Assembly (NCBI GenBank): GCA_030045215.1
Contig: JASIBJ010000238.1
Span: 1-8,898, forward strand
Direction: 5' to 3'
Source: Streptosporangiaceae bacterium
GTDB taxonomy: Bacteria > Actinomycetota > Actinomycetes > Streptosporangiales > Streptosporangiaceae
DNA: 8,898 nucleotides
Below are positions 1 to 6,334 of the stretch, piece by piece. A model generated the notes under the pieces. It made no database searches, had not been told where the DNA came from, and saw only the letters and a program-made list of their open reading frames with translations. A program made the translations under genes and the position numbers. The stretch's first letter is position 1. Each line of letters begins with the position of its first letter.

Positions 1-5
1 CTGAG

Positions 6-839
6 GTGGCGGCGGCGGCGACGGAAGCGACAAGGCCGGGACTGAGCACGCTCCCCGCCTCGGTCGGGCGGGTGACCTTTGCCGGCGCGCTGCGCTCGGA
101 GTTCACCAAGATCCGGTCGGTCCGCTCGACCTGGTGGACGCTGCTGGTCATGATGGTGGTGACCATCGGCATCGGTGCCCTGAGCAGTTTCGGGGCAACG
201 AAGCAGCTGCACCACGGCCCGCTGTTCGATCCGACGATGCGGAGCCTGGCCGGGCTCTACCTGAGCCAGCTGGTCATCGCCGTGCTCGGCGCGATGGTCA
301 TCACGTCCGAGTACTCGACGGGCATGATCCGCACCTCGCTGACGGTGCTGCCGCGTCGCGGGATGCTCGTCGCGGCGAAGGCGGTGGTGTTCGCCGCGAT
401 AACGTTCGTCGTCGGCCTGATCACCTCGTTCGCGTCGTTCTTCCTCGGCCAGGCGATCATGTCCTCGGACCACGTGAACGCGTCACTGGGCCAGCCAGGT
501 GTCCTGCGAGCGGTCATCGGCGGGGCACTGTTCCTGACCGCGTGCGGGCTGCTGGCGTTCGGCGTCGGACTCCTGCTCCGGCACACGGCCGGCGCGATCA
601 GCCTGATGGTGGTGCTGCTATTCGTGATCTCGATCCTGGTCAACTTCCTGCCCTCGAGCTGGCAGAACCACATCGATAAGTGGATCCCGGCCGAGGCCGG
701 CGGCCAGATCTGGACCACCGTCCCGGCGACCGGGAACCCGCCGCTTTTCGCCCCGTGGACAGGGTTCGCGGTGCTGTGCGGCTACGCAGCGATCGCGATC
801 GCGGCGGGCCTGATCCTGTTCCGCAAGCGGAACGCCTGA
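6..839 (+). CDS. ABC-2 type transporter permease subunit
   Basis: The product is a 277-residue integral membrane protein, probably the membrane half of an ABC exporter in the cytoplasmic membrane; the substrate cannot be told. About six hydrophobic segments are visible, near residues 44-62, 86-102, 125-149, 168-191, 195-214 and 251-271. A cytoplasmic N-terminal stretch precedes the first one and carries the motif SEFTKIRSVRSTWWTL, characteristic of actinobacterial ABC-2 permeases. The family-typical SEYSTGMIRTSL follows the second segment. The protein ends in a basic FRKRNA tail. The start is a GTG at position 6, but the window begins five bases earlier, so no ribosome binding site is visible and a more upstream start is possible. 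A TGA at 2-4 in another frame could be the end of the expected upstream ATPase gene; this is inference. The downstream gene is convergent. Confidence 0.88.
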   Translation: MAAAATEATRPGLSTLPASVGRVTFAGALRSEFTKIRSVRSTWWTLLVMMVVTIGIGALSSFGATKQLHHGPLFDPTMRSLAGLYLSQLVIAVLGAMVITSEYSTGMIRTSLTVLPRRGMLVAAKAVVFAAITFVVGLITSFASFFLGQAIMSSDHVNASLGQPGVLRAVIGGALFLTACGLLAFGVGLLLRHTAGAISLMVVLLFVISILVNFLPSSWQNHIDKWIPAEAGGQIWTTVPATGNPPLFAPWTGFAVLCGYAAIAIAAGLILFRKRNA

Positions 840-841
840 CT

Positions 842-877
842 CGCTGGCCAGCCGGTTCGGGGCCCGGCTGGCCAGCG
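842..877 (+). terminator. Hairpin terminator after the permease gene
   Basis: Arms 842-855 (CGCTGGCCAGCCGG) and 864-877 (CCGGCTGGCCAGCG) are perfectly complementary over 14 bp with an 8-nt loop. The hairpin starts three bases after the permease stop codon. There is no T-run, as is common for actinobacterial hairpin terminators. It lies between convergent genes, so it could work in both directions. Confidence 0.75.
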
Positions 878-895
878 CCTGACGCAATGGCCAGT

Positions 896-923
896 TAACG
901 GAGCGCGTTCCGCGCCGTCGTTA
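896..923 (-). terminator. Possible second hairpin, downstream of nei2
   Basis: A two-part inverted repeat: TAACG (896-900) pairs with CGTTA (919-923), and inside it GCGCG (903-907) pairs with CGCGC (911-915). It begins five bases beyond the nei2 stop on the minus strand, where a terminator is expected. The stem is interrupted and there is no T-tract, so the call is tentative. Confidence 0.35.
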
Positions 924-928
924 CCGCT

Positions 929-1705
929 CTACCGCTGGCATGCCGGGCACCAGAACGTGACGCGCTCCTCGGTGACCGGACCCTGATCGGCCCGCCTGAT
1001 GATTGCGCCGCAGCGTCGGCACGGCCGCCCGGCCCGGCCGTACACCCAGGTCTGCTCGCCCCTGGCCGGGTTCCCGGTGGTCACCTGACCCACCCGTTCC
1101 TTGTTCGCGTCCAGCAGCCGCCGCGCGAGCTCGACCATGTCAGGCAGCGACTCGACCTCGCCGACCGGCCGCCACGGGCTGACCCCGCGCAGGAACAGGG
1201 TCTCGGCCTTGTACAGGTTGCCAATCCCGGCCAGGTTGGCTTGGTCCAGAAGTGCCTCGCCGACGGCCCGGGCCGGTGCGGCGAGCAGGCGCCGGACCGC
1301 CTCGTCGGCATCCCAGTCCGGGCCGAGCAGGTCCGGCCCGAGGTACCCGACCGCCGCTGACTCCCGGCTGGTCCTGATGATCTCGACGATCCCGAGTTGC
1401 TGGCCGACGGCCTGCCACGTGTCGTTCGCGAGCACGATCCTGATCCGGTGGTCGCGGAGCGGGAAATCGGCGGCGCGGCTGATCCGCCAGGACCCCTCCA
1501 TCCGCAGGTGGGAATGCACCGTCACGTCGCCGTCGACCCTGATCAGCAGGTGCTTGCCGCGGGAGATCGCGCTGGTCACGCTCCGCCCGGTCAGGTCAGT
1601 CGTCGCATAGCGCGGCACCCGGATGTCGGAGCGCACCAGGATCCGGCCCGCCAGCGCGTCGTTGAGCTGGCCCGCCGTCCGCCAGACCACATCACCCTCG
1701 GGCAT
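929..1705 (-). CDS. nei2: Nei2-type endonuclease VIII-like DNA glycosylase (Fpg/Nei family)
   Basis: A 258-residue base-excision-repair enzyme, expected to remove oxidised bases from DNA and cleave the abasic site by beta/delta elimination. It starts MPEGD: after removal of Met, the N-terminal proline is the catalytic nucleophile and E3 the acid, as throughout Fpg/Nei. K51 in SRGKHLL matches the conserved lysine that contacts DNA. The helix-two-turn-helix spans about residues 150-172 and includes GIGN with N163. A C-terminal zinc finger has C229, C232, C253 and C256, with the conserved arginine R248 before FWCPAC. Length and motifs agree best with actinobacterial Nei2 rather than MutM, because the start is PEGD rather than PELPE. 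The start is fixed because the proline must follow Met. It lies 24 nt after the SCP2 gene and is probably co-transcribed with it. The ribosome binding site is weak. Confidence 0.93.
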   Translation of the reverse strand: MPEGDVVWRTAGQLNDALAGRILVRSDIRVPRYATTDLTGRSVTSAISRGKHLLIRVDGDVTVHSHLRMEGSWRISRAADFPLRDHRIRIVLANDTWQAVGQQLGIVEIIRTSRESAAVGYLGPDLLGPDWDADEAVRRLLAAPARAVGEALLDQANLAGIGNLYKAETLFLRGVSPWRPVGEVESLPDMVELARRLLDANKERVGQVTTGNPARGEQTWVYGRAGRPCRRCGAIIRRADQGPVTEERVTFWCPACQR

Positions 1706-1729
1706 GGCCCCAGGATGCCACCGCGGCCG

Positions 1730-2074
1730 CTACATCAGCCTGCGCAGGCGCAGCAGGTCGAACACGTTCCCGTGGACCTTCAGCTTGCCGGACAGCCAGG
1801 CCCGCATGAAACTGCCGGGATCGTCCGCGATGGCGACCACCGTGTCGCTGTCCGCCGTGAACCTGACCTGGGCGGACGTGCCGGGGTCCACCTGGCGCAC
1901 CGGCTCGGCGCCATGCGGCCCGAGCCTGGTCAGAAACATCAGGCCCAGATCGGGAACGCGCAGGCTCATCGTCCTGTCGGCCAGGTGCCTGGCGCGGTCC
2001 TCGGCCTCCATGTCCGCGATCCGGCCGATCAGCTTCTCCAGCGCGATGCGGCACTCCTCGGCTGTCGCCATCAT
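1730..2074 (-). CDS. SCP2 sterol-binding domain protein
   Basis: A 114-residue soluble protein that appears to be a single SCP2-like lipid-carrier domain. The clearest evidence is the C-terminal part: a short helix, SFMRAWLSGKLKVHGNVFDL, that resembles the SCP2 core 'GKLK..GD/N' turn, followed by a short Leu/Arg-rich tail. Upstream is a beta-rich stretch (FTADSDTVVAIADD) typical of the fold. Such domains bind hydrophobic ligands in a tunnel; the ligand here is unknown, and bacteria like this generally do not make sterols. Two adjacent ATGs (2074 and 2071) compete as the start. GAGGG directly abuts the first and lies three bases from the second, so the second may be used; both are tight spacings. 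An in-frame TGA a few codons upstream rules out a longer protein. It is the first gene of a minus-strand pair with nei2. Confidence 0.8.
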   Translation of the reverse strand: MMATAEECRIALEKLIGRIADMEAEDRARHLADRTMSLRVPDLGLMFLTRLGPHGAEPVRQVDPGTSAQVRFTADSDTVVAIADDPGSFMRAWLSGKLKVHGNVFDLLRLRRLM

Positions 2075-2278
2075 CCCTCGCTTTCAAGGTCATTCATTCT
2101 CCGTCCCTGCGCGCGACCGTGGTAGGCCGGGGCCGAGTCGGGCGCGTCGGGTGCGACAGGCTGACGGCGGCGAGGGGTAGCGTTTTGGGCAGGGTGGTGC
2201 GGCGGAACCGCACCCGCGGGGGCAAGCCTGGCCGGCGACGACGGGCCGGCCTGCCTGCACCAGCAGAACGGTGGCGAG
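2075..2278. promoter_or_regulatory. Divergent intergenic region between the SCP2 gene and the tlyA cluster
   Basis: This 204-bp gap separates two outward-facing transcription units, so promoters for both should be here. I see no confident -35/-10 pair in either direction. Close to the plus-strand gene are two short perfect inverted repeats: GGTGCGG (2196-2202) with CCGCACC (2208-2214), and GGCCGGC (2230-2236) with GCCGGCC (2245-2251). They could fold in the plus-strand leader, but such hairpins arise easily by chance at this GC content. On the minus strand an eight-codon ORF (MNDLESEG) runs up to the SCP2 start. Confidence 0.4.
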
Positions 2279-2572
2279 ATGGAGCATGAGACTGACCGGG
2301 ACGAGCCGGAGGCGGCAGGGGACCTGGCCGCGCGGGAATCCGGCGCCGATCCAGCGGGATATCCGACCGGGCCGTCCGGCGCCGAGGTCAGCGCCCGGCC
2401 GGGGACCGGAGAGCCGCGGGTCGATGCGGCGCTCCGGCTGCTCGACCGGCTCCCTGGCCTGCCGGTGAGCGACCATCCCGAGCTCTTCGAGCAGGTGCAT
2501 GCCCAGCTCACCGACGTCCTCGGCGAGCTGGACTCCGGCACTGCCGGGCCGGCCGGCGCACACGGCAGCTGA
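2279..2572 (+). CDS. Small conserved protein of unknown function upstream of tlyA
   Basis: A 97-residue protein with no recognised enzymatic motif. The first half is acidic, rich in Gly, Ala and Pro, and probably disordered. Residues of about 50-87 form the part that looks conserved: RVDAALRLLDRLPGLPV, then a short break (SDHPE) and LFEQVHAQLTDVLGELD. This predicts two amphipathic helices in a helical hairpin. A small protein with this kind of C-terminal helix pair commonly sits directly upstream of tlyA in actinobacteria, the position of Rv1693 in M. tuberculosis, and its function is unknown as far as I know. The ATG at 2279 is preceded by a weak GGTGG at 2270-2274, and no other in-frame start fits better. 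It is the first gene of the plus-strand cluster, 18 nt before tlyA. Conservation of the helical half and position are the main reasons to call it real. Confidence 0.75.
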   Translation: MEHETDRDEPEAAGDLAARESGADPAGYPTGPSGAEVSARPGTGEPRVDAALRLLDRLPGLPVSDHPELFEQVHAQLTDVLGELDSGTAGPAGAHGS

Positions 2573-2590
2573 CGGCCGACATCTATCCCG

Positions 2591-3388
2591 ATGAGCAGGA
2601 GGCTGCGGCTCGATGCAGAACTCGTCCGCCGGGGCCTGGCCAGGTCCCGCGACCAGGCGGCCGAGCTGATCGCCACCGGACGCGTCGCCGTGGGCGGCCA
2701 GACCGCGGTTAAGGCCGCATCACAGGTGAGCGTTGACGCGGCCATCACCATCGAGCAGGCAGCCGAGGAACCCGATTATGTTTCCCGCGGCGGTCGCAAG
2801 CTGGCGGGGGCCCTGGCGGCGTTCCCCGGCCTCGCGGTCGCCGGGCGGCGCTGCCTGGACGCTGGTGCATCGACCGGCGGGTTCACCGACGTGCTCCTGA
2901 GAGCCGGGGCCGCGCACGTCGTGGCCGTCGACGTCGGCTACGGCCAGCTGGCCTGGTCGCTGCGGACAGACGAGCGGGTCACCGTCCTGGAGCGGGTCAA
3001 CGTGCGCACGCTGACTCCCGATCAGGTCGCCCCGGCCCCCGAACTGGTCGTGGCCGACCTGTCGTTCATCTCGCTTGCGCTTGTGCTGCCGGCCCTGGTT
3101 GCCAGCGCCGCGCCGGACGCCGACTTCCTGCTGATGGTCAAGCCGCAATTCGAGGTCGGCAAGAATATGGTCGGCGATGGCGTGGTGCGAGATCCCGACC
3201 TGCGCGCCGCCGCGGTCACCGCGGTGACGGATGCGGCGGGCCAGTTGGGCCTCGGCGTGCTCGGCGTGACGGCGAGCCCGCTACCCGGCCCGGCCGGCAA
3301 CGTTGAGTATTTCCTGTGGCTGCGCCGGGGAGCGCCGCCGCTGGACCCCGGCGAGTTGCGCCGGGCTATCGCGGAGGGACCGCAATGA
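2591..3388 (+). CDS. tlyA: TlyA-type 16S/23S rRNA 2'-O-methyltransferase
   Basis: A 265-residue SAM-dependent methyltransferase. TlyA enzymes methylate the ribose 2'-OH of C1409 in 16S rRNA and/or C1920 in 23S rRNA, at the subunit interface; loss gives capreomycin and viomycin resistance in mycobacteria. Residues 1-55 are an S4 RNA-binding domain (RLRLDAELVRRGLARSRDQA). Residues 63 to the end are a FtsJ/RrmJ-like Rossmann domain with SAM motif DAGASTGGFTD (90-100) and VVADLSFISL (153-162). By alignment, the catalytic tetrad is K70, D156, K184 (in MVKPQFEVGK) and E239 (in NVEYF). The length is close to mycobacterial TlyA (268 residues), suggesting the two-site TlyA-II type. There is no clear ribosome binding site in the 18-nt gap from the upstream small gene, which fits translational coupling. 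The stop overlaps the nadK start as ATGA. Some homologs are annotated as haemolysins; the rRNA role is better supported. Confidence 0.95.
   Translation: MSRRLRLDAELVRRGLARSRDQAAELIATGRVAVGGQTAVKAASQVSVDAAITIEQAAEEPDYVSRGGRKLAGALAAFPGLAVAGRRCLDAGASTGGFTDVLLRAGAAHVVAVDVGYGQLAWSLRTDERVTVLERVNVRTLTPDQVAPAPELVVADLSFISLALVLPALVASAAPDADFLLMVKPQFEVGKNMVGDGVVRDPDLRAAAVTAVTDAAGQLGLGVLGVTASPLPGPAGNVEYFLWLRRGAPPLDPGELRRAIAEGPQ
3373..3378 (+). promoter_or_regulatory. Ribosome binding site fixing the nadK start
   Basis: GGAGGG lies six bases before the ATG at 3385. The open frame extends upstream to a potential start at 3316 inside tlyA, but that would add 23 residues of low-complexity Ala/Gly/Pro sequence. 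The strong Shine-Dalgarno and the ATGA overlap with the tlyA stop support 3385. Confidence 0.8.
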
Positions 3389-4377
3389 GCGGGCAGGGTG
3401 GATCGGGCCGGACGATGCTCCTGGTCGCGCACACTGGCCGGCCAGCCGCCCTCCGGGTCGCGCGGGTCATGGCGAAGCGGCTCGCGACGGCGGGCGTCGC
3501 CCTTCGGGTGCTGGCGCCCGAGGCCGACCAACTCTGCCTGGAGGCCCCGACTTCCGTCCCGGTCTCGCCTGCGGCGGCAGAGGGGACCGAGATGGTCCTG
3601 GTGGTGGGTGGCGACGGCACGCTGTTGCGGGCCGCCGAGCTGGCCCGGCCGGCCGGGGTTCCGCTCCTGGGTGTCAACCTCGGCCACGTCGGGTTCCTGG
3701 CCGAGGCCGAGCCCGAGGATCTGATCGCCGCCGTCGACAGCGTGGTCGACCGCAAGTACGAGGTCGAGCAGCGGATGACGATCGACGTCACGGTTCGGTT
3801 CAACGGCGAGTGGCTGACCCGGACCTGGGCGCTCAACGAGGCGACGGTGGAGAAGTCGGCCAGGGAGCGAATGCTCGACCTGGTGACCGAGGTCGACGGC
3901 CGGCCGCTGTCGAGGTGGGGCTGCGACGGCGTGGTGTTTGCTACGCCGACTGGCTCCACGGCCTACGCATTCTCGGCCGGCGGCCCGGTTGTCTGGCCGG
4001 AGGTGGAGGCTCTGCTGCTGGTACCGATCAGCGCGCACGCGCTCTTCGCCGGGCCGATGGTGGTGTCGCCCAGGTCGGTGCTCGCCGCCGAGGTCATCGG
4101 CACGGCCGGCGGTCTACCTGAGACGGCAGGGGGCGTTCTGTGGTGCGATGGGCGACGTAAGGTCGAACTTCCGCCCGGCTCCCGAGTTGAGGTCCAGCGC
4201 GGCGACCGCCCGGTCCTGCTGGCCCGGCTGCCGGTGCGTACCGGGGCCGAGGTCAGGATCGGAGCGCCGTTCACCGACCGGCTGGTGGCGAAATTCCGGC
4301 TGCCGGTGGCAGGCTGGCGCGGGCAGGGTGGTTATGACCGGGCGGGGCACGGCGATGGCGGACAGGCGGAGAGCTGA
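3385..4377 (+). CDS. nadK: NAD kinase (ATP/polyphosphate-dependent)
   Basis: A 330-residue cytoplasmic enzyme that phosphorylates NAD+ to NADP+, the only de novo source of NADP. The family signature VVGGDGTLLRAAEL is at residues 73-86, with GGDGT at 75-79 and the catalytic aspartate D77. LGVNLGHVGFLAE (95-107), ALNEATVEK (149-157) and DGVVFATPTGSTAYAFSAGGP (181-201) are the other conserved NAD-binding blocks. The Rossmann-like N-terminal part begins at MLLVAHTGR. The protein is about 20 residues longer than M. tuberculosis PpnK (about 307 residues); the excess includes a glycine-rich C-terminal tail after residue 308 (WRGQGGYDRAGHGDGGQAES) that looks unstructured. The start overlaps the tlyA stop as ATGA, so the two genes are very probably translationally coupled. 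recN follows after 26 nt. Confidence 0.95.
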   Translation: MSGQGGSGRTMLLVAHTGRPAALRVARVMAKRLATAGVALRVLAPEADQLCLEAPTSVPVSPAAAEGTEMVLVVGGDGTLLRAAELARPAGVPLLGVNLGHVGFLAEAEPEDLIAAVDSVVDRKYEVEQRMTIDVTVRFNGEWLTRTWALNEATVEKSARERMLDLVTEVDGRPLSRWGCDGVVFATPTGSTAYAFSAGGPVVWPEVEALLLVPISAHALFAGPMVVSPRSVLAAEVIGTAGGLPETAGGVLWCDGRRKVELPPGSRVEVQRGDRPVLLARLPVRTGAEVRIGAPFTDRLVAKFRLPVAGWRGQGGYDRAGHGDGGQAES

Positions 4378-4387
4378 CAGCGCAGGC

Positions 4388-4393
4388 AAGGAG
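4388..4393 (+). promoter_or_regulatory. Ribosome binding site of recN
   Basis: AAGGAG lies ten bases before the ATG at 4404. The spacing is slightly long but the match is good, and the downstream protein begins exactly where RecN homologs do. Confidence 0.65.
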
Positions 4394-4403
4394 CCGGGCG
4401 GCC

Positions 4404-6155
4404 ATGCTTGAGGAAGTGCGGATTACCGGCCTCGGGGTGATCGACGAGGCGGTGCTCGAGCTATCGGGCGGCTTCAACGTCGTCACCGGCGAGACCGGGG
4501 CGGGCAAGACCATGGTCGTGTCCGGCCTTGGCTTGCTGTTCGGCGGACGGGCCGACCCGTCGCGGGTCCGGCCGGGCGCCGAGCGGGCGCTGGTCGAGGG
4601 ACGGCTGATCATCGACCCGGACGGCGCCGTAGCCCGGCAGGTCAATGAATCGGGCGGCGACCTGGACGATGACGGCAGCACGTTGCTGCTGAGCCGGTCG
4701 GTCAGCGCCGAAGGCCGCTCCCGGGCCACGGCCGGCGGCCGGTCGGTGCCGGTGTCGCTGCTGACCTACCTGGCCGATGACCTGGTGGCTGTGCACGGCC
4801 AGGCCGACCAGCAGCAGCTGCTGAAGCCCGGCCGACAGCGGCAGGCGCTCGACCGTTTCAGCGGCCCGGCCTTCGCCGAGCTTCTCGCCTCGTATCAGCG
4901 TGCTTACCACCGGCACCAGGAAGTCGCGGCGGAGCTGGCGGAGCTGACCACGGCGGCCAGGGAACGCGCGCGCGAGGCGGACGAACTGCGCCGCGGCCTC
5001 GATGAGGTTCAGCGGGCCGAGCCGGTCGAGGGTGAGGACATCGAGCTGGTCGCGGAGGAGGAGCGGCTGGCCAACGCCGACGCGCTGCACAGCGCCGCCA
5101 CCACCGCGCACGAGGCGCTGCTTGGCGATCCGTCCAGCGGCAGCTATGACGCCGCGGACGCGATCACGCTGCTGGCCGCGGCGCGGACCGCGCTTGAGTC
5201 GGCCGCGCAGCATGACCCCCTGCTGGCCGCCCTCGCCGCGCGAGTCGGCGAGGCCGCCTACCTCGTGTCGGATGTCGCGACCGAACTGGCTTCGTACGCC
5301 GAGTCCATCGAGGCCGACCCTGGTCGGCTGGCCGTGGTGCAGGAGCGGCGAGCCGAGCTGACCAGGCTGGTGCGCGCCTACGGCGGCCGGCTGGCCGACG
5401 GCTCGCCCGGCGGTGATCTGGCGGCCGTCCTGGCCTGGGCGAAGGCGGCCAGCACGCGACTGACCGAACTCGACAGCGACGAGGACCGGATCGGCGCGCT
5501 GGCCCAGCAGGAGGCTGATCTCGCGGCCACGGTGGCGGAGCTGGCAGGCCAGCTGACGGAGGCCAGGAAGCAGACGGCCGTCCGGTTCGGCACTGCCGTC
5601 TCGGCAGAGCTCACCGAGCTGGCCATGCCGCATGCGAGGGTTACCGTCGCCGTGACGGCCGCCCAGGGTTTCGGACCGCACGGCGCGGACGAAGTGGAGA
5701 TCAGGCTGACCGCCCATCAGGGCGCGACACCGCTGCCGCTGCACAGGGGCGCATCAGGCGGCGAGCTGTCGCGGGTCATGCTGGCCATCGAGGTGGTGTT
5801 CGCCGGTGCCGACCCGGTGCCAACGTTTGTCTTCGACGAGGTCGATGCGGGAGTTGGCGGGAAGGCGGCGGTCGAGATCGGTCGCCGCCTCGCCCGGCTG
5901 GCGCGGCTAGCGCAAGTGATAGTGGTCACGCACCTGCCGCAGGTCGCGGCGTTCGCCGACACGCACCTGGTCGTTGAGAAGACGAGCGACGGGACGGTGG
6001 TGCGCAGCGGCATTACCAGGCTCGATGGCGCCGGTCGGGTCAAAGAGCTGTCCAGGATGCTGGCCGGCCTGGAGGACTCGGAGTTCGGCCGCGCCCATGC
6101 CGGTGAATTGCTGCAGGCCGCCGCAGCCGAGCGCGCTGCCGCCGACCGGACCTGA
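4404..6155 (+). CDS. recN: DNA repair protein RecN (SMC-like ATPase)
   Basis: A 583-residue SMC/RAD50-like ATPase acting in double-strand-break repair by homologous recombination. The N-terminal half-ATPase starts MLEEVRITGLGVID and carries Walker A GETGAGKT at 29-36. A conserved block VHGQADQQQLL is at 130-140. Residues from about 155 to 395 are Ala/Glu/Leu/Arg-rich and form the two antiparallel coiled-coil strands, with the tip in the middle. The C-terminal half-ATPase carries signature ASGGELSR (450-457), Walker B TFVFDEVD (474-481) with a VGG D-loop-like segment after it, and the H-loop VVTHLPQVAAF (507-517). Length is normal for the family. No actinobacterial LexA box (GAAC-N4-GTTC) is visible in the 26-nt gap before it, so any SOS control would have to act from the cluster promoter. 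A large shadow frame on the opposite strand is an artefact of composition. Confidence 0.96.
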   Translation: MLEEVRITGLGVIDEAVLELSGGFNVVTGETGAGKTMVVSGLGLLFGGRADPSRVRPGAERALVEGRLIIDPDGAVARQVNESGGDLDDDGSTLLLSRSVSAEGRSRATAGGRSVPVSLLTYLADDLVAVHGQADQQQLLKPGRQRQALDRFSGPAFAELLASYQRAYHRHQEVAAELAELTTAARERAREADELRRGLDEVQRAEPVEGEDIELVAEEERLANADALHSAATTAHEALLGDPSSGSYDAADAITLLAAARTALESAAQHDPLLAALAARVGEAAYLVSDVATELASYAESIEADPGRLAVVQERRAELTRLVRAYGGRLADGSPGGDLAAVLAWAKAASTRLTELDSDEDRIGALAQQEADLAATVAELAGQLTEARKQTAVRFGTAVSAELTELAMPHARVTVAVTAAQGFGPHGADEVEIRLTAHQGATPLPLHRGASGGELSRVMLAIEVVFAGADPVPTFVFDEVDAGVGGKAAVEIGRRLARLARLAQVIVVTHLPQVAAFADTHLVVEKTSDGTVVRSGITRLDGAGRVKELSRMLAGLEDSEFGRAHAGELLQAAAAERAAADRT

Positions 6156-6173
6156 CGCTCAGGCCGAGCGGCC

Positions 6174-6188
6174 GGGCGGGCTGCGCCC
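6174..6188 (+). terminator. Possible weak terminator after recN
   Basis: GGGCG (6174-6178) pairs with CGCCC (6184-6188) over a 5-nt loop, starting about 18 nt after the recN stop. An alternative pairing of GCGGGC (6176-6181) with GCCCGC (6198-6203) overlaps it. Both are short and no T-run follows, so partial termination or read-through is equally likely. Confidence 0.3.
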
Positions 6189-6334
6189 AGGGCTGATGCC
6201 CGCAGATCGCGAAAGCTCACCCGGCAGGTGTGAGCAAAATTACAGCCCTGTACTTTTAGCAACAGACGATGACGCGTCTCGGAGATGCCCGTCTGGAGTA
6301 GGCATTACACAAGATCTGGCAAAATGGCTGTCCA
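6188..6334 (+). promoter_or_regulatory. AT-richer, repeat-bearing leader upstream of steA
   Basis: From 6231 to 6330 I count 49 G/C in 100 bases, far below the surrounding genes. Inverted repeats seen: CAGGGCTG (6188-6195) with CAGCCCTG (6243-6250), enclosing GCTCAC (6215-6220) with GTGAGC (6230-6235); AGACG (6264-6268) with CGTCT at 6275-6279 or, alternatively, 6290-6294; and ATGCC (6285-6289) with GGCAT (6301-6305). A TACTTT at 6251-6256 resembles a -10 box but has only a poor -35. The likely role is a separate promoter, and perhaps a structured 5' leader, for the steA-steB unit. I do not recognise it as a known riboswitch class. Confidence 0.4.

Noticed and set aside
1397..2125. 242-codon plus-strand frame opposite nei2 and the SCP2 gene
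   Set aside because: The minus strand carries a complete Fpg/Nei catalytic set and zinc finger; the plus-strand product is compositional noise.
2071..2751. 226-codon minus-strand frame spanning the divergent region, the small gene and the start of tlyA
   Set aside because: Ser/Pro/Arg-rich translation without motifs, and it runs through the promoter region and antisense to tlyA. Only its last eight codons are noted separately as a possible leader ORF.
3316..3384. Upstream in-frame start for nadK inside tlyA, adding 23 residues
   Set aside because: The extra residues are low-complexity, while GGAGGG lies six bases before the ATG at 3385, which also overlaps the tlyA stop.
3022..4038. 338-codon minus-strand frame across the tlyA-nadK junction
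   Set aside because: It lies antisense to two certain enzymes and its product is a low-complexity Arg/Pro/His-rich string with no motif.
4378..4403. LexA/SOS box before recN
   Set aside because: The gap has no GAAC-N4-GTTC pattern; I only see an AAGGAG ribosome binding site.
4461..5744. 427-codon open frame on the minus strand inside recN
   Set aside because: It is antisense to a gene with complete RecN motifs; its translation is Arg/Gln/Gly-rich without recognisable domains, as expected for a shadow frame in high-GC DNA.
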